Shown: positions 1-10,067 of the stretch, one piece after another | How positions within the stretch are numbered: position 1 is the first letter of the stretch | Layout of the letters: the number at the start of each line of letters is the position of its first letter | Assembly (NCBI GenBank): GCA_963971535.1 | Contig: OZ020598.1 | Coordinates: forward strand, 98,701,674 to 98,765,673 | Direction of reading: 5' to 3' | Length of the DNA stretch: 64,000 nt | DNA from: Notolepis coatsorum | Taxonomy: Eukaryota; Chordata; Actinopteri; Aulopiformes; Paralepididae | Notes under the pieces: model-generated | What the model was told of the DNA's origin: nothing | Databases searched by the model: none | What the model saw: only the letters and a program-made list of their open reading frames with translations | Made by a program: the position numbers and the translations under genes

Positions 1-414
1 CTTGTTAGATCAACATACAGGCTGAGCCAGAGAGAATCCAAGGATGTGCAATAGCGGCCACAAGGCGGTAGGCGGCGGTATGGGACGTCTGCGATCTCAG
101 ACCCATTCAGGACAGCCTTCACAGGCTGCCCGATGGATTATCAATGGAAATAGCGAATAAAAGAAATAACGATCCAGAAATGTGTTAACACGTGAATGGC
201 ACTGAAAGTGTTAATGGCTCTATGTCCATATAGCTATGGAACTACCATAAACCAATGGATAGAGCAGGTATTCCCACCCGAATAAACATTTTTGAATGGT
301 CATTTGACTGGGATACCTGAGCTGGCTGCCATACATGTTTGCCATACATGTTGTCCTGGTATTAGTTTTATTTATAACCTTGATTCAAGACTGACAGCTA
401 AACTTGTTACCCCT
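1..414. other. Unassigned flank
   Basis: I see no reading frame with family resemblance, no terminal repeats and no RNA gene in this stretch. It contains short TTAA-rich and TGTTAACACGTG-type motifs resembling the ends of the MITEs found later, so part of it may be decayed transposon, but I cannot set borders. Confidence 0.3.
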
Positions 415-1385
415 TTAACCCTTTCTCCGCCAATGATGTGTTAACACGTCATTCTCCGCCATGCGTTGTCTGCCGATGACGTTTTACAACGTCTTTGAAA
501 TCAATATTTCAAAAATCTGTCATGGTATTCATATTTCACCGACGGATCATTGACGGGTGCTGCAGAGCTCCACTCAACTCTCCAACGGTTCAATATCGCC
601 ACCTGGTGGCCGATCGTCAAACCGGACGTGTGGATCGTCAAACCGGAAGTGCTTGGTGTCCCCCCTATTCCGTCCGGCGATCGCTGCCGGGACTCCATCT
701 TGACACACTGGATAATCGATCGGTTGCCATAACTCACTAAACAACATTATTTGGACGTATATATTATTATACAACCCGGAAATGGTTAATCTAGATCAAC
801 ATCCCATAATAGCGAACTTTTTGCTCCTGCATCATCCCCCATCGCTACGAGGAAGCTGTGGTGAGTTTCAGTGTTTTGGATTATTATTATCCATACAAAC
901 TGCTATGATCAATATATCACCCATACTACATGATTAATTTAACGTCGGTCATTGCATTATAAACGACCCCCCCCCCCCCCCCCCCCCCCCTCCGGTCACC
1001 AGCAGATGAGTAGCAGATGAGTCATGACGTTTAGGACCTTGTACAATTTAAATTTTGTATCTGACGTCAATCGCTAGCAAACTGCATTTGATGATGTAAT
1101 ATGCATAAATGGCTATATCTCACGTTCTAGGAATTACTGCAGAAAACGATAAAAACATATTTATACTCTAGATAGTATTTTTATATGAATGTGCGAATGA
1201 AAAAGTAAAACGTTCCTACACCCTGAACAATAGCCAATCGATGTTGAATGGGCCATAGTAATGTCAATTTAGCAATACAATTTAAAAAGTTATAGCCCTG
1301 GAAAGTAGGTGAACATCTCCATAGACGAATAGAGCTGGCAGTGATCAAACATTGATGGATATAAGCATGGCAGAGAAAGGGTTAA
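415..1385 (+). mobile_element. TTAA-ended MITE, family A, divergent copy
   Basis: Both ends are TTAA followed by matching inverted ends, TTAACCCTTTCTCCGCC on the left and the complement of TTAACCCTTTCTCTGCC on the right. A TTAA target is the hallmark of piggyBac-type insertion. The interior shares blocks with the other family A copies: the CAATATTTCAAAAATCTG block near the left end, the GGACGTATATAnnATTATACAAC block at about 750-775 and the GGGCCATAGTAATG block near the right end. No transposase is encoded, so it is non-autonomous. A pure C run of about 25 bases (966-990) interrupts the middle. The ends differ from the TTAACACTTT ends of other copies, so this is an older or distinct subfamily. 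Confidence 0.7.
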
Positions 1386-1889
1386 ATGGGACATATTATT
1401 GAACATGGTTTTGCCTAATCTTATAGTCAAGTGTTATTTAAACGCTGGAGAAAGTTGCATATGTACTCCTTGACGTTTGGCCAGGGTTTGGATTCTTTAA
1501 CGAGCCTAAACTATCTGTTTCAGAAGTATTTCCCTTGATGACATCACAAGCAATGAATTAGCTTTGACTGATCAATGATCTGTGCTTTTTGGAGCCAGGA
1601 ACACTGCTTACCTGATGTACTGCCCAGTTTGTAAAAAGGTTTTTACTCTTGGGTGTAGGGTAGCTAGGCAGGGATGGAAATAATTAATAAAAAATGTGGT
1701 GTGTTGCTACAACCACCAAAAACGGTATGTTAAATACAATGGAAGAGCGAGGTACTGGAAAATACATTAAAAAAAGGAACAAACATGTTCCACAGATTCA
1801 AGAAAGTTGTTAAAGTGTTGAAAATAGACATAAAATATCCCCTTTTATAAACGCATACTAGTACTCTTGTTAGCCAATACTGAAAGCTG
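1386..1889. other. Unassigned AT-rich spacer
   Basis: No reading frame, terminal repeat or RNA gene is recognised. The stretch may include 5' sequence of the LINE fragment that follows, but nothing in it can be assigned. Confidence 0.3.
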
Positions 1890-1935
1890 ATGTGTCACCA
1901 TATTAAAAGTATAATATTTCACAGAACATTCCAGT

Positions 1936-2335
1936 GGATTCCAGTCATTGTGAACATTCCGTCCTTGGATGGGTGCTACACCAGAATGATGCGTGTGGTG
2001 CTCAACATCAACAGGGATGATGAGCATGTCACTAATGCAAACTTGTATGGGGGGGTGCTAAGGGTGAGCGAGAAAGTGGCAGTCAGGAGAATGAGGCTGT
2101 CAGGTCACTGCCAGAGACATCATGAGATGCCAACCAGGGAACCAACACACAGGCATCGATCACGAGGACGTCCCACATTAACCTACGTGGATGTACTCAG
2201 GAGAGATGCGGGAACAGAATGCACCAGCGAGCTAGCCAGATGCATGGAGGATCGGGATGACTGGAAGCACCGATGGAGGGCCCGTCCGAGGACGACCTAG
2301 ATAGATATGTTACCATTATTCAATAAAGAGTGAGG
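1936..2335 (+). pseudogene. Non-LTR retrotransposon 3' end (C-terminal ORF2 fragment)
   Basis: The reading frame ending at 2300 contains LYGGVLRVSEKVAVRRMRLS, then GHCQRHHEMP, EPTHRHRSRGRPTLTYVDVL and a run ending in MEDRDDWKHR. This order (LYG..P+VS++IA.RRM.L.GHC, then G+P..T.+D.L++D, then M.DR..W+) is familiar from the extreme C-terminus of a group of animal non-LTR retrotransposon polyproteins. Only about the last 100 residues remain, and an AATAAAG sequence follows the stop. It is a 5'-truncated insertion, as LINEs commonly leave. I cannot name the clade with confidence. Confidence 0.6.
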
Positions 2336-2731
2336 CCAGAGCTACGCCTGTATGTCATGCAGCCTGTGAACCGGCTCTGTACCAAGTTCCTTATTACTGT
2401 AAAAAAATAAAAATAAAATCCGTAACCAAAAACGTTAAAAAAGAGAGAAATAACATTTAAAGCCCAACATCCAGGTTAAACCCTACTGATCAATTATGGG
2501 TAGTTTACATCATTGGTATATAATTTCATTATTTATTTTTTTCCATTTGACACCGGAAATGCCACTCCGAAAGAGTTAAAAAGGTCCATGCACGAATAAC
2601 ATGCACGCGCGAATCAAAAAAGCTTATCAAACGCCGACGTCACTACAGGTGCATATTAATGAGCCGAATCTAAAAGCTTATCAGACGCTAGCACGGCCGT
2701 GACGTCACTTCAGGAAACGTATGCCTTGGCC
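2336..2731. other. Unassigned; target region of the 9-bp-TSD element
   Basis: Contains two similar segments around AAAAGCTTATCAnACGC (near 2620 and 2672) and TGACGTCAC motifs, but no coding signal that I recognise. The right edge is the insertion site of the inverted-repeat element at 2741. Confidence 0.35.
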
Positions 2732-2869
2732 GTCCGGGTCGCGTGTACCTGTTCCGCAACAGTAAGTGACTTCCGGGGTAGGCCTGATTGGCCCCGACAG
2801 GCACGTGACGCGGCAAACTCAGGACGCGCAACGAGGCTGCTGAGAGCTGTCGCGCGGAAATAGGCTGTC

Positions 2870-3154
2870 TATTGCCATTCTCTAACACAAACTCTAACCT
2901 TAACCAGCTCCTTAACAGCGCCTAAACTTAACCGTTCTAACCTTAACCAACTCCGAAACAATGCCTAACCTTAACCTTAACCTTAACCATTCCTAACCTT
3001 AACCATAGAAAGAATATTGCCATTCTCTAAGACAAACTCTAACCTTAACCAGCTCCTTAACAGCGCCTAAACTTAACCGTTCTAACCTTAACCAACTCCG
3101 AAACAATGCCTAACCTTAACCTTAACCATGCCTAACCTTAACCGGCGAAAGAAT
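2870..3154. repeat. Telomere-like CTAACCTTAACC tandem units
   Basis: Two tandem units of roughly 125-145 bp each begin with ATTGCCATTCTCTAA and contain many CTAACCTTAACC hexamer-like runs. The strand shown resembles degenerate vertebrate telomere sequence (CCCTAA) with one C missing. The same two-unit block is inside the second element copy (10198-10460), so it belongs to the element rather than to this site. Confidence 0.75.
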
Positions 3155-3188
3155 ACACGTTAAAAAAAAAATCACGTTAAAAAAAAAA

Positions 3189-3268
3189 GATTTGATGGGA
3201 TTCGAACTCACCAACAACGGACCGCAGGATCGCAGGACCGCTTCTGTGCCAGGTGAGCTATAGCGCCG
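3189..3268 (-). other. tRNA-like sequence with A and B boxes inside the MULE-like element
   Basis: On the minus strand a near-consensus A box (TAGCTCACCTGG) is followed about 40 bases later by a B box (AGTTCGAATCC), the arrangement of a tRNA gene. The total of about 80 bases fits a tRNA with a variable arm. The acceptor arms do not pair convincingly, so I do not call a functional tRNA. The second element copy keeps both boxes. It may be a captured tRNA or tRNA-derived SINE head. Confidence 0.55.
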
Positions 3269-3654
3269 AATGAGAGTCATGGCGTATTTGGACGGTTACG
3301 TAATTCCGTAAGCTCTGCCACTCGGCTCCGCGGAGCGTGCCGCGCGGCAGAGAAAGTTGCGCGTCACGTGCCTGTCGGGGCCAATCAGGCCTACCCCGGA
3401 AGTCACTTACTGTTGCGGAACAGTTACACGCGTCCGGGTCATAGTACTACTCGATATATGGCGCTGGCTAACGTTAGCATTATGTCTACTGTCGTGAACC
3501 ATTTGAGATCGGGGCATGTAGAGGAGTTTGGGGAACGAGTAAAATCATGTGCAGGTCCTCTTCTCAGACCTGTGTGGCAAAGCACTGCACACGCATCATG
3601 CAAGCTACACGTCGCTGCATGTTGATCAATGGTGGCCCACTCGGTGCATCACAG

Positions 3655-3890
3655 TTAGCCTATAGCTCCGCCGTCCCTTCTACAGTCGGGACCAGTACAC
3701 TAATGTTAGCCTATTAGCTCCGCAGTCCTCCCGGCTACAGTCGGGACCAGTACACTAATGTTAGCCTATTAGCTATGCCGTCCTCCCGGCTACAGTCGGG
3801 ACCAGTACACTAATGTTAGCCTATTAGCTACGCCGTCCTCCCGGCTACAGTCGGGACCACTACACTGACGTTAGCCTATAGCTCCGCAGG
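3655..3890. repeat. 55-bp minisatellite, about 4.3 units
   Basis: Units begin TTAGCCTATTAGCT and contain CTACAGTCGGGACCAGTACA. Three units are 55 bp, the first is slightly shorter and the last is partial. Differences between units are single bases. No coding function is implied. Confidence 0.85.
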
Positions 3891-3978
3891 TTCTCATGGA
3901 CCGCGGAACGCATTTGGAATAGGTATGGCCAATTAATTCATTCATTCATTCATTAATTAATTTAAAATAAAATGTAAT

Positions 3979-4400
3979 TCTTTTTTTTTTTACACTCCAA
4001 AAGTTGGTAGGGCGTTGGTAGGAAACGTGTACCTGGTGGTAGTCCATGGCCTCTCTGTGGTATTTGCTACTCTCGTGTTTTTTAAAGGCATGTACAGCGT
4101 TTTTCCAATTTTGAAATCCAAGCACTGAAAATGCATTCTCGTTGGTTTTGCTTAAACCAGAACCGAGTCCTTTCATTGTCCAAAAGATGACATTGTGTAC
4201 AGAACAGTTTCGCTCTTGTTTGGCAAAACGTTAGCCATCTGTGGTCATTGAACCACTTGGAATGAACAGACCGATTTCTCTGAGATGTACCTTCTCCCTG
4301 TATCCGTTTTGTACCTGCAAGAACAGTGGGGTCATCTGGTTGATTGGACTTTGATAGATCCCTGCAGCACTCACACTGCACACTGCGCGGACGTAAATGT
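3979..4400 (-). pseudogene. hAT-type transposase N-terminal fragment (TTF/ZMYM1-like zinc-finger region), frameshifted
   Basis: On the minus strand one frame reads WFNDHRWLTFCQTRAKLFC, and after a frameshift near 4180 it continues CxxC-like and then KGLGSGLSKTNENAFSVLGF, WKNAV and HESSKYHREAM. That order (W.+ ..WL.+C......FC..C, then G...W+.A...F..HE.S..H) is the TTF-type zinc-finger domain at the start of hAT transposases and of domesticated ZMYM1-like proteins. Only about 130 residues are present in two frames, so it is dead. A family A MITE is inserted just beyond the 5' side (4434). Confidence 0.65.
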
Positions 4401-4433
4401 ATTTGCTGATATACATTTGACTGTTAACACTTT

Positions 4434-5363
4434 GAGTGCCGGGACACGTCTTTTCACATCTTTGCTGGCCATGCTAAAGTTGCCGGGGGACGCTGTACAG
4501 CGTCCTTATATCAATATTTCAAAAATCTGCGATCGGATTCATAATGTCCCTCCGCTGGCCTGAGATCCACCAGCAGGACCCACTGAGCTCTCTGGCGGTT
4601 CAGGAGCGCCATCTGGTGGCCGATCGGCGCAATCGCCAAAACAGGATGTTGAATAGAGGTTGTCATGACGACTGTAGTACTTCCGGGCGCTCGCTATGGT
4701 TCATGTGACTCTGGCTCGTCACGCTACACGGTGATCGATTGCCAATAACTCGATAAACAACATGATTTGGACGTATATACCATTATACAAGCTGGAGATG
4801 GACCGGGTAAAAATATATCCCATAATGATAAGATTTCTACTCGACGATGATCGCCCAACGGCGCGCGGAGACTGGGGTGAGTTTCAGCGTGTAACGTTAC
4901 CTTCTTCGATAATAACTGATATTATCAACATTTGACCCACATTAGATGATTGGTATAACGCTGCCCACGGAATTATAAACGCCCCCTCGCCCATCCGGTC
5001 AACATCAGATGACGTGTAGTAACTTCTAGAAGTACGTCGCGCTGATTGCCATCAAACTGTATTTCATCATCAATATAATGCATTTGGGGCTATATATCAC
5101 GTTCTGGAGAAAGCTGCAGAAAGAGATGAAAACATACTTATACATTAGGCCATACTTTACTATGAATATGTGAATGAAAAAGTTTAACGTTGCTACACAA
5201 TGAACAATACATATAGGACTTTGAATGGGCCCTAATAATGGCAATGTAGCAATAGAATTTAAAAAGTTATAGCCCTGCAAAGAAGGGGACTTTCTCCATA
5301 GACAAATAGCGCTGGCAATCTATGGTATATCATTAATTTAACCTTAGGCAACCAAAGTGTTAA
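4434..5363 (+). mobile_element. TTAA-ended MITE, family A
   Basis: 930 bp from TTAA to TTAA, beginning TTAACACTTTGAGTGCC and ending in the complement (...CAACCAAAGTGTTAA). There is no transposase. The segment at 5026-5280 is the most conserved block of the family and gives a long minus-strand frame that recurs in three other copies. The ends and TTAA target indicate piggyBac-type mobilisation in trans. Confidence 0.85.
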
Positions 5364-5448
5364 TGTTAATTAATGTTATTATTTTATTATTATTATTAAA
5401 GTTATTAATGTTTACATAATGTTTGAGTTTGATACACCCAGGGGCGGA

Positions 5449-6011
5449 CCTAGCACATTTGGCGCTCTAGGCGAGGTTCACCACTGCGCCCCCCCCCCCC
5501 AAAATCAAATCATCGCCGCGCTACCAACCGGTTAACTCTTTTCACTGCGACAATACACAGAAGGTTAACCCTTTCACGACCGTCGGTTGTGTGATAATAA
5601 AGGGTTAACCCTCCGTCGTGTGGCAGTGAAAGGGTTAACACACCTTTATTTTTTACAAGCAAGAACAAGAGCTAAGAATAAATGTAAAGTGCACACTAAA
5701 GAATTAAAACAAATAAACAACTTAGCTAACACACAATAATAATAATAACAATAACAAACAATAAAAGAATGTGCAAATTTGCTTTCCAAGAAAATTAAGA
5801 AGAAAGAAAGACTGAACACCTAAAGCTGAGGCTCAGATCGACCGACCGTTTTAGATTTTTGGCTCATTTTCCCTCATGTTAGAATATTTTTTATGTAAAA
5901 ATAATGGTTGCAGATATAGAGGGCGCCAAAACTGCGCAGAGCAAAACAAATAAAAATATAAAAATAAAAAAGCTTTTTTTTTTTTACATCCCAAAAGTTG
6001 GTAGGGCCACG
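5449..6011. mobile_element. hAT-like element, left end only
   Basis: Begins CAGGGGCGGACCTAGCAC followed by GGCGCTCTAGGCGAGG and a C run, a terminal sequence type common in vertebrate hAT elements. The right part (from about 5975) shares TACATCCCAAAAGTTGGTAG with 3990-4010, which is where the frameshifted hAT transposase fragment ends. The two places are therefore probably pieces of related hAT elements. A matching right terminus was not found. Confidence 0.5.
5532..5638. mobile_element. 107-bp micro-MITE with TTAA ends
   Basis: Runs from TTAACTCTTTTCACTGC to GCAGTGAAAGGGTTAA, with inverted ends differing by about two positions and TTAA at both borders. It is nested inside the hAT-like sequence and is too short to code. 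The interior has a second CGACCGTCGG/CCTCCGTCGTG pair, suggesting internal duplication. Confidence 0.6.
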
Positions 6012-6236
6012 GCGGTTCTCTCCTCTTTGTGTGCCCCCGTTCTCGCGTGTGTCCTGCCGGGGAGCTTGTGGACGCGACAACAGCGGCGGCCGTAGCGTTA
6101 GTTAGCTCATAGCTATCGTGTACCACTAGCGTTACGGCAGGCTCGAGCACCCTACGGCTGCCGCCGTTGTCGCGTCCATGGGCTCCCCAGCAGGGTACCC
6201 GTGGGGACGGGGGTGTACAGAGAGGAGAGAACCATT
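6012..6236. repeat. Imperfect inverted repeat (about 84-bp arms)
   Basis: The arm at 6012-6095 (CGGTTCTCTCCTCTTTGTG through CGGCGGCCGTAG) returns inverted at 6152-6236 with scattered mismatches, around a 56-bp spacer. This would form a stem in single-stranded form. No TSD or coding content was found. Confidence 0.7.
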
Positions 6237-7044
6237 TTGTGTCGGGCGTTCATGCCGGCCAGCGAGCCGGACATCGGGATATGTTGTTAGCACAATAGCT
6301 ACCAAGCTAAGCTATGTTAGCTTATAACGGTGTACACAATATGTACAACGACACAATGATTTACATTATTACAAATATGGTAACGTGGTTGTGGCTTTTA
6401 CAAATAGTGGTTAGCTTTAGAGATGGATGGCTATGATCACGGAGCAATAGTGTTGTTAGGTGAAACAGATACATTTTCATTCGGCTAGTAGTAGCAAGGC
6501 TCTCAGTGCCTGCCACTAGCTGTGTGTGACTCTCAGCGCCCCCTGGTGAGCCCCCTGGTGCCCTGCACCTGTTGTGACGACATCATTTCGATTACACACA
6601 CACGCACGTTATGAACCATTGATTAAAATATCCACGTGCGTGGTGATTGTGTTGGGCAGACAAAATGTTTGATAAAAACGCTAAAACTGGGTCAATTTCA
6701 ATACTTTTTTTTCCTTCTTCATGAAAGTCACCGTTGGCCTAGTCCACATTGTTTATTGAACAAAAATACAACATGAAGGTTGGCCTTTAATTGCATGTAT
6801 ACATAGTATCACAAATAACCAAATATTAAGCGTGTTGGAACATTTAGTAGTTATGCAGTGGTGTAGTCATAACCATACCATTATGGCTGTGTTCATCAAT
6901 AGACCACTGCACAGGCGCCGTGAAGTGAAATAATTTAACTTTTTTCAACAAATGTTCTGTTCTTATTTGTAAGGTAGATAGGGGGAAGAATTAATATAAT
7001 ATTATTTATTCAATGTTAACTCATTCACTGCCAGCTATTCAAGT
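6237..7044. other. Unassigned AT-rich spacer
   Basis: TA-rich sequence with TTAGC-type short motifs and a CACACACGCACG stretch, but no reading frame or terminal repeat that I can assign. Confidence 0.3.
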
Positions 7045-7745
7045 TTCAAGTTTCTTTAATAGTTGTCATACAGAAGTACAGAATACTTTTGTACAAAATG
7101 CTTCTTACTGTTACGCTCCAGAGACTGTGCTAGACAAGATAAGTATCAAATAACATAGTATAGCATGTAAATTAGAAGTAGAAAATGAGGTCACAATGTT
7201 CAGTATAGACATATGTACAATGTTCGATGCGGAATAGACGTAACTGAGTTACCATATAATATACAATATACTATGCAGTGTACTAATATACAATACTATA
7301 TAGTGCAAAGCAGAAATGGGATGAGGTACAATTTAGGTACAATTTACAGTAAGGTGTACGAGTTGTAGTGCAAATCCTTTATCAATAAATATAAAGTGTG
7401 GGGAGTGGGTGCTACAGTGTGTTTGTTTAAAGTGAGTGTGTGCGTGTGATGGTTGTTATGTAGTGTTCATTGTTCGTTGAGCAGCCTGATGGCCTGGGGA
7501 AGCTTCTTCTGAGTCTTTCTGTGCTCGCCTTGAGACTCCGGTATCGCTTGCCTGACCGCAGCAGTTCAAAGAGGCAGTTGTTCGGGTGGCTGGAGTCCTT
7601 AATGATTCTCTTAGCCTTGCCCCTGCACCGCTTGTTGTAAATGTTCTGGAGGGTGGGGAGACCCCTCCAATTGTGCGTTCGGCTGAACGTGTCACTCTTT
7701 GTAGTCTGCTTCGGTCTTGTGCAGTGCTATTCCCAAACCAGGAGG
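7045..7745 (-). pseudogene. LINE (L2/CR1-type) 3' fragment
   Basis: The plus strand begins TTCAAGTTTCAAGTTTCTTT, the complement of the AAAGAAACTTGAAACTTGAA tail seen at LINE 3' ends. About 400 bases further in, the minus strand encodes pieces of the region that ends many such ORFs, visible in alternating frames (RLQRV..AER, then ELLRSGKRYRS, then TERLRRSF). Several frameshifts break it. The order tail, 3' UTR, ORF end shows a 5'-truncated copy on the minus strand. Confidence 0.6.
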
Positions 7746-8097
7746 TGATGTTGCCAGTATTGCTATTATCCTTATCCCGTTCTCACTGGGCCACGCTAAA
7801 AGATAGGCATTTTCACTGTGCATCGTGGTTTTTGCAGGGCTATATCCAGGCCCGGACTGGCCATCTGGACGTTCTGGACGAATCCCGATGGGCCGGAAGT
7901 AAAGTGGGCTGGTCCAAAAAAATATTTAATTAAAATTTAAAAAAAAAATTGATGGGGGGGGGGGGGGGGTTCGACTGGCCCATTTAGTCCACTCCGATCG
8001 GCCCACTTTGGTAGGGTAGGGCTGAAAGATGCTTAAAAATAGCCTACTAGCTCTTGCAGTGATTTCAGTCATCTCCCAGGCTACATGGTCTGTACGG
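7746..8097. mobile_element. hAT-like terminal fragment
   Basis: CAGGCCCGGACTGGCCATCT starts at 7847 and is followed by GATGGGCCGGAAGTAAAGTG. This is a typical opening of a fish hAT family. A G run at about 7957-7969 and a CGACTGGCCCATTTAGTCC segment follow, then the sequence passes into the GTGTGGGCC minisatellite. No matching far end was found, so only one side is supported. Confidence 0.45.
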
Positions 8098-8285
8098 CGG
8101 GCCGGTGTGGGCCAGTGTGAGTCGGTGTGTGGGCCACTAATGTGGGCCAGTGTGTGGGCCACTAATGTGGGGCGGTATGTGGGCCGGTGTGTGTGGGCCA
8201 GTGTGTGAGTCGGTGTGTGGGCCGGTGTGTGGGCCAGTGTGTGAGTCGGTGTGTGGGCCACTAATGTGGGCCGGTGTGTGGGCCG
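8098..8285. repeat. GTGTGGGCC minisatellite
   Basis: A variable tandem repeat of roughly 12-14 bp (forms such as GTGTGTGGGCCAGT, GTGTGAGTCG and GGGCCACTAATGT). It opens several frames with His-Thr-Pro/Ala patterns, which are artefacts of the repeat. Confidence 0.85.
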
Positions 8286-8801
8286 CCAGGCAGGAACGAG
8301 AGAAATTCAATGCCATTTGGAGCATATCGTAGCGTAGCCTAATTCTCCGACACCGTAGCCTATTCTCTGACAATATAAGCCTTCAGAAACGTTTTTTGTT
8401 GTCCTTTTAATGAAGGAATACTCACCAAATCAGATAACATGGACGATTGCTTCTACTGTGCGAGCTGCCTGCCATTGCTGTTTGAATGAAGATTTGCTTC
8501 TGTGTCGTCTAAGGCTGACCCCTATTAGTCGAATAGTCGACTAATCGATCGAAAGGAGCCGTAGTCGACTGCCAACCTCTTAGTCCAGGGGTCCCCAAAC
8601 TTTTTCCTGTGAGGGCCACATAACTTTTCCTTCTCTGGTGGGGGCCGGGGTCAGTTTGTAACAGAAAAAGTGTGACGATCGCAGGGGTGCCTAAACGTAA
8701 ACATTTATTGTTTTCCAGAAAGCCACACATAACCAAATGTTAATAACCCTTTCCGGGATATTCACAGGAAAAAAAATTCAGGAAATAAATAATAACTATA
8801 T

Positions 8802-9275
8802 ATTTTTTTTGATCTACTTTTTCTCCCCATTTTCAATTTTTCTCCCATCCCAATTTCGTATTGTCCAATTCTACCCTCCCCTGTCTCGAACGTTGCTAGA
8901 CCATGCCGCCCACTGGTCGGCTGCAATGTGGACGAAGCCTTGCATCACGTGTCCCCTCCGGTACACGAGGAGGCAGCCGTCGCATCTTTTCACCTGCACA
9001 GCGCGATCTCTCAGCGGCGAGGAGTAACGCGTGGGAGGCTCACGCTGCCCCCGTTGCTTCCTGATTCTGCTGTACAGGCGCACAAACCGACCTGTAGGAG
9101 TCGCTGTCCACAACGTCCGATCCCCACCCACCGGCTTTCCCACCCCCTAATACTGCCAATTGTATTAGTATGAACGACCAGCCAAGTCGGAAGCAACGCC
9201 GAGAGCTGGGCTCAAACCCAGCATCTCCTGCGTTAGTGGCGAGCGCCTTGCCCACTGCGCCACTTAGCCGCCGCC
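8802..9275 (-). mobile_element. tRNA-derived SINE, about 475 bp
   Basis: In minus orientation it starts GGCGGCTAAGTGGCGCAGTG (A-box region), has a TTCGAnnCC-type B box about 55 bases on, a body containing GTAGGAGTCGCTGTCC on the plus strand here, and a 3' end read on plus as AAATnTTTCTCCCAT with a T run. The TSD AAATAATAACTATAT/AAATAATAACAATAT lies at 8787-8801 and 9276-9290. Same family as 20004, 20614, 42741 and 46452. Confidence 0.85.
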
Positions 9276-9392
9276 AAATAATAACAATATTTATGAAATA
9301 AATATACAGTACCTACAGACCACCTAGCTCTAGCTCTGTACTATTTAAAAGCACAGTGCAGGACACACTCAAAAGGTTATCGCACCTCAGAG

Positions 9393-9812
9393 ATGGCATT
9401 GGACATGTATGACAGGACAAAGGCCCTATGTAAAGGCCTTGGGATTGAGGAACATACTACCAGCCAAAGGAGGACGCAGAAAAGGATGGTTGAGTATGTA
9501 GTTGAGTCATCTTGTGGCACAAGCTCAGACCTCAGCTCAGGAGATCAGCTGAGACAGAGACTGTTCTATCCAGTCCTCGACAGAATGCTGCAAGAGCTTG
9601 AGAGCAGGTTCTCATGAGTTGGAGACATACAGGCATGTTATTCAGCCTCAGACCAGTTTCTCTCAGTGGAATTGCTGCAACCCCTCGCCACACATTACAA
9701 TATCCAACTACTGCCAGAGGAGATCACAGTTGCAAAGTGTTTCCTGGCCAGAACAGGCAGAGATGTAGTCCCTACTATCCAAAGTGTCTTTCCCTCCTGG
9801 ATGATAATAATA
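9393..9812 (+). pseudogene. hAT transposase central fragment
   Basis: The plus strand encodes, across one stop/frameshift near 9617, RQRLFYPVLDRMLQELESRF, then FLSVELLQPLATHYNI and EITVAKCFLARTG. This pattern (.R...+..LD....L..RF, then LL.PL..H+NI, then E...A+..L) is seen in hAT transposases of the ZMYM1/THAP12-like type, near the middle of the catalytic region insert. No DDE residues are in the remnant. It presumably belongs to the enclosing hAT. A TAA-rich LINE-type tail interrupts it at about 9800. Confidence 0.6.
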
Positions 9813-10067
9813 ATAATGCATTTTATTTATAAGGCGCATTTCACACAAAAACACAAAAAAAGGCCACAAATCGGTGAATGAAAAAATTATAGGATCAAAT
9901 GAAAACTACTACTTACTAAACATGGATGTTTAAAAGTACTAAAAACCAAGAAAAAATATCAAACACTAACAAACATTCAGCACAGGCAATTGGGATGCTG
10001 CCATCTTTAAAAAAAGAAATATATATATATATTTTTTTAAAGCTCTGGGGCACTAGGTGGCCGGGCC

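Larger units (their letters stand above)
2741..3431. mobile_element. Long-TIR non-autonomous element with 9-bp TSD (MULE-like), copy 1
   Basis: The first and last 72 bases (2741-2812 and 3360-3431) are inverted repeats with one mismatch. They begin GCGTGTA and include AAGTGACTTCCGGGGTAGGC. The nine bases GTCCGGGTC occur immediately outside both ends (2732-2740 and 3432-3440). A 9-bp TSD with long TIRs is typical of Mutator-like elements. The interior has no transposase. It consists of telomere-like CTAACCTTAACC repeats, two A-runs and a tRNA-like sequence on the minus strand. A second copy lies at 10068-10735, with a different but equally clean 9-bp duplication. Confidence 0.85.

Noticed and set aside
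2880..3150. True interstitial telomere from chromosome fusion
   Set aside because: The same block sits in a second transposon copy with clean TSDs, so it is transposon cargo.
3189..3268. Functional tRNA gene
   Set aside because: A and B boxes are good but acceptor and anticodon arms do not pair convincingly.
7926..8373. Open frames with repeated His-Thr-Pro on both strands
   Set aside because: They are made by the GTGTGGGCC minisatellite and have no independent coding evidence.
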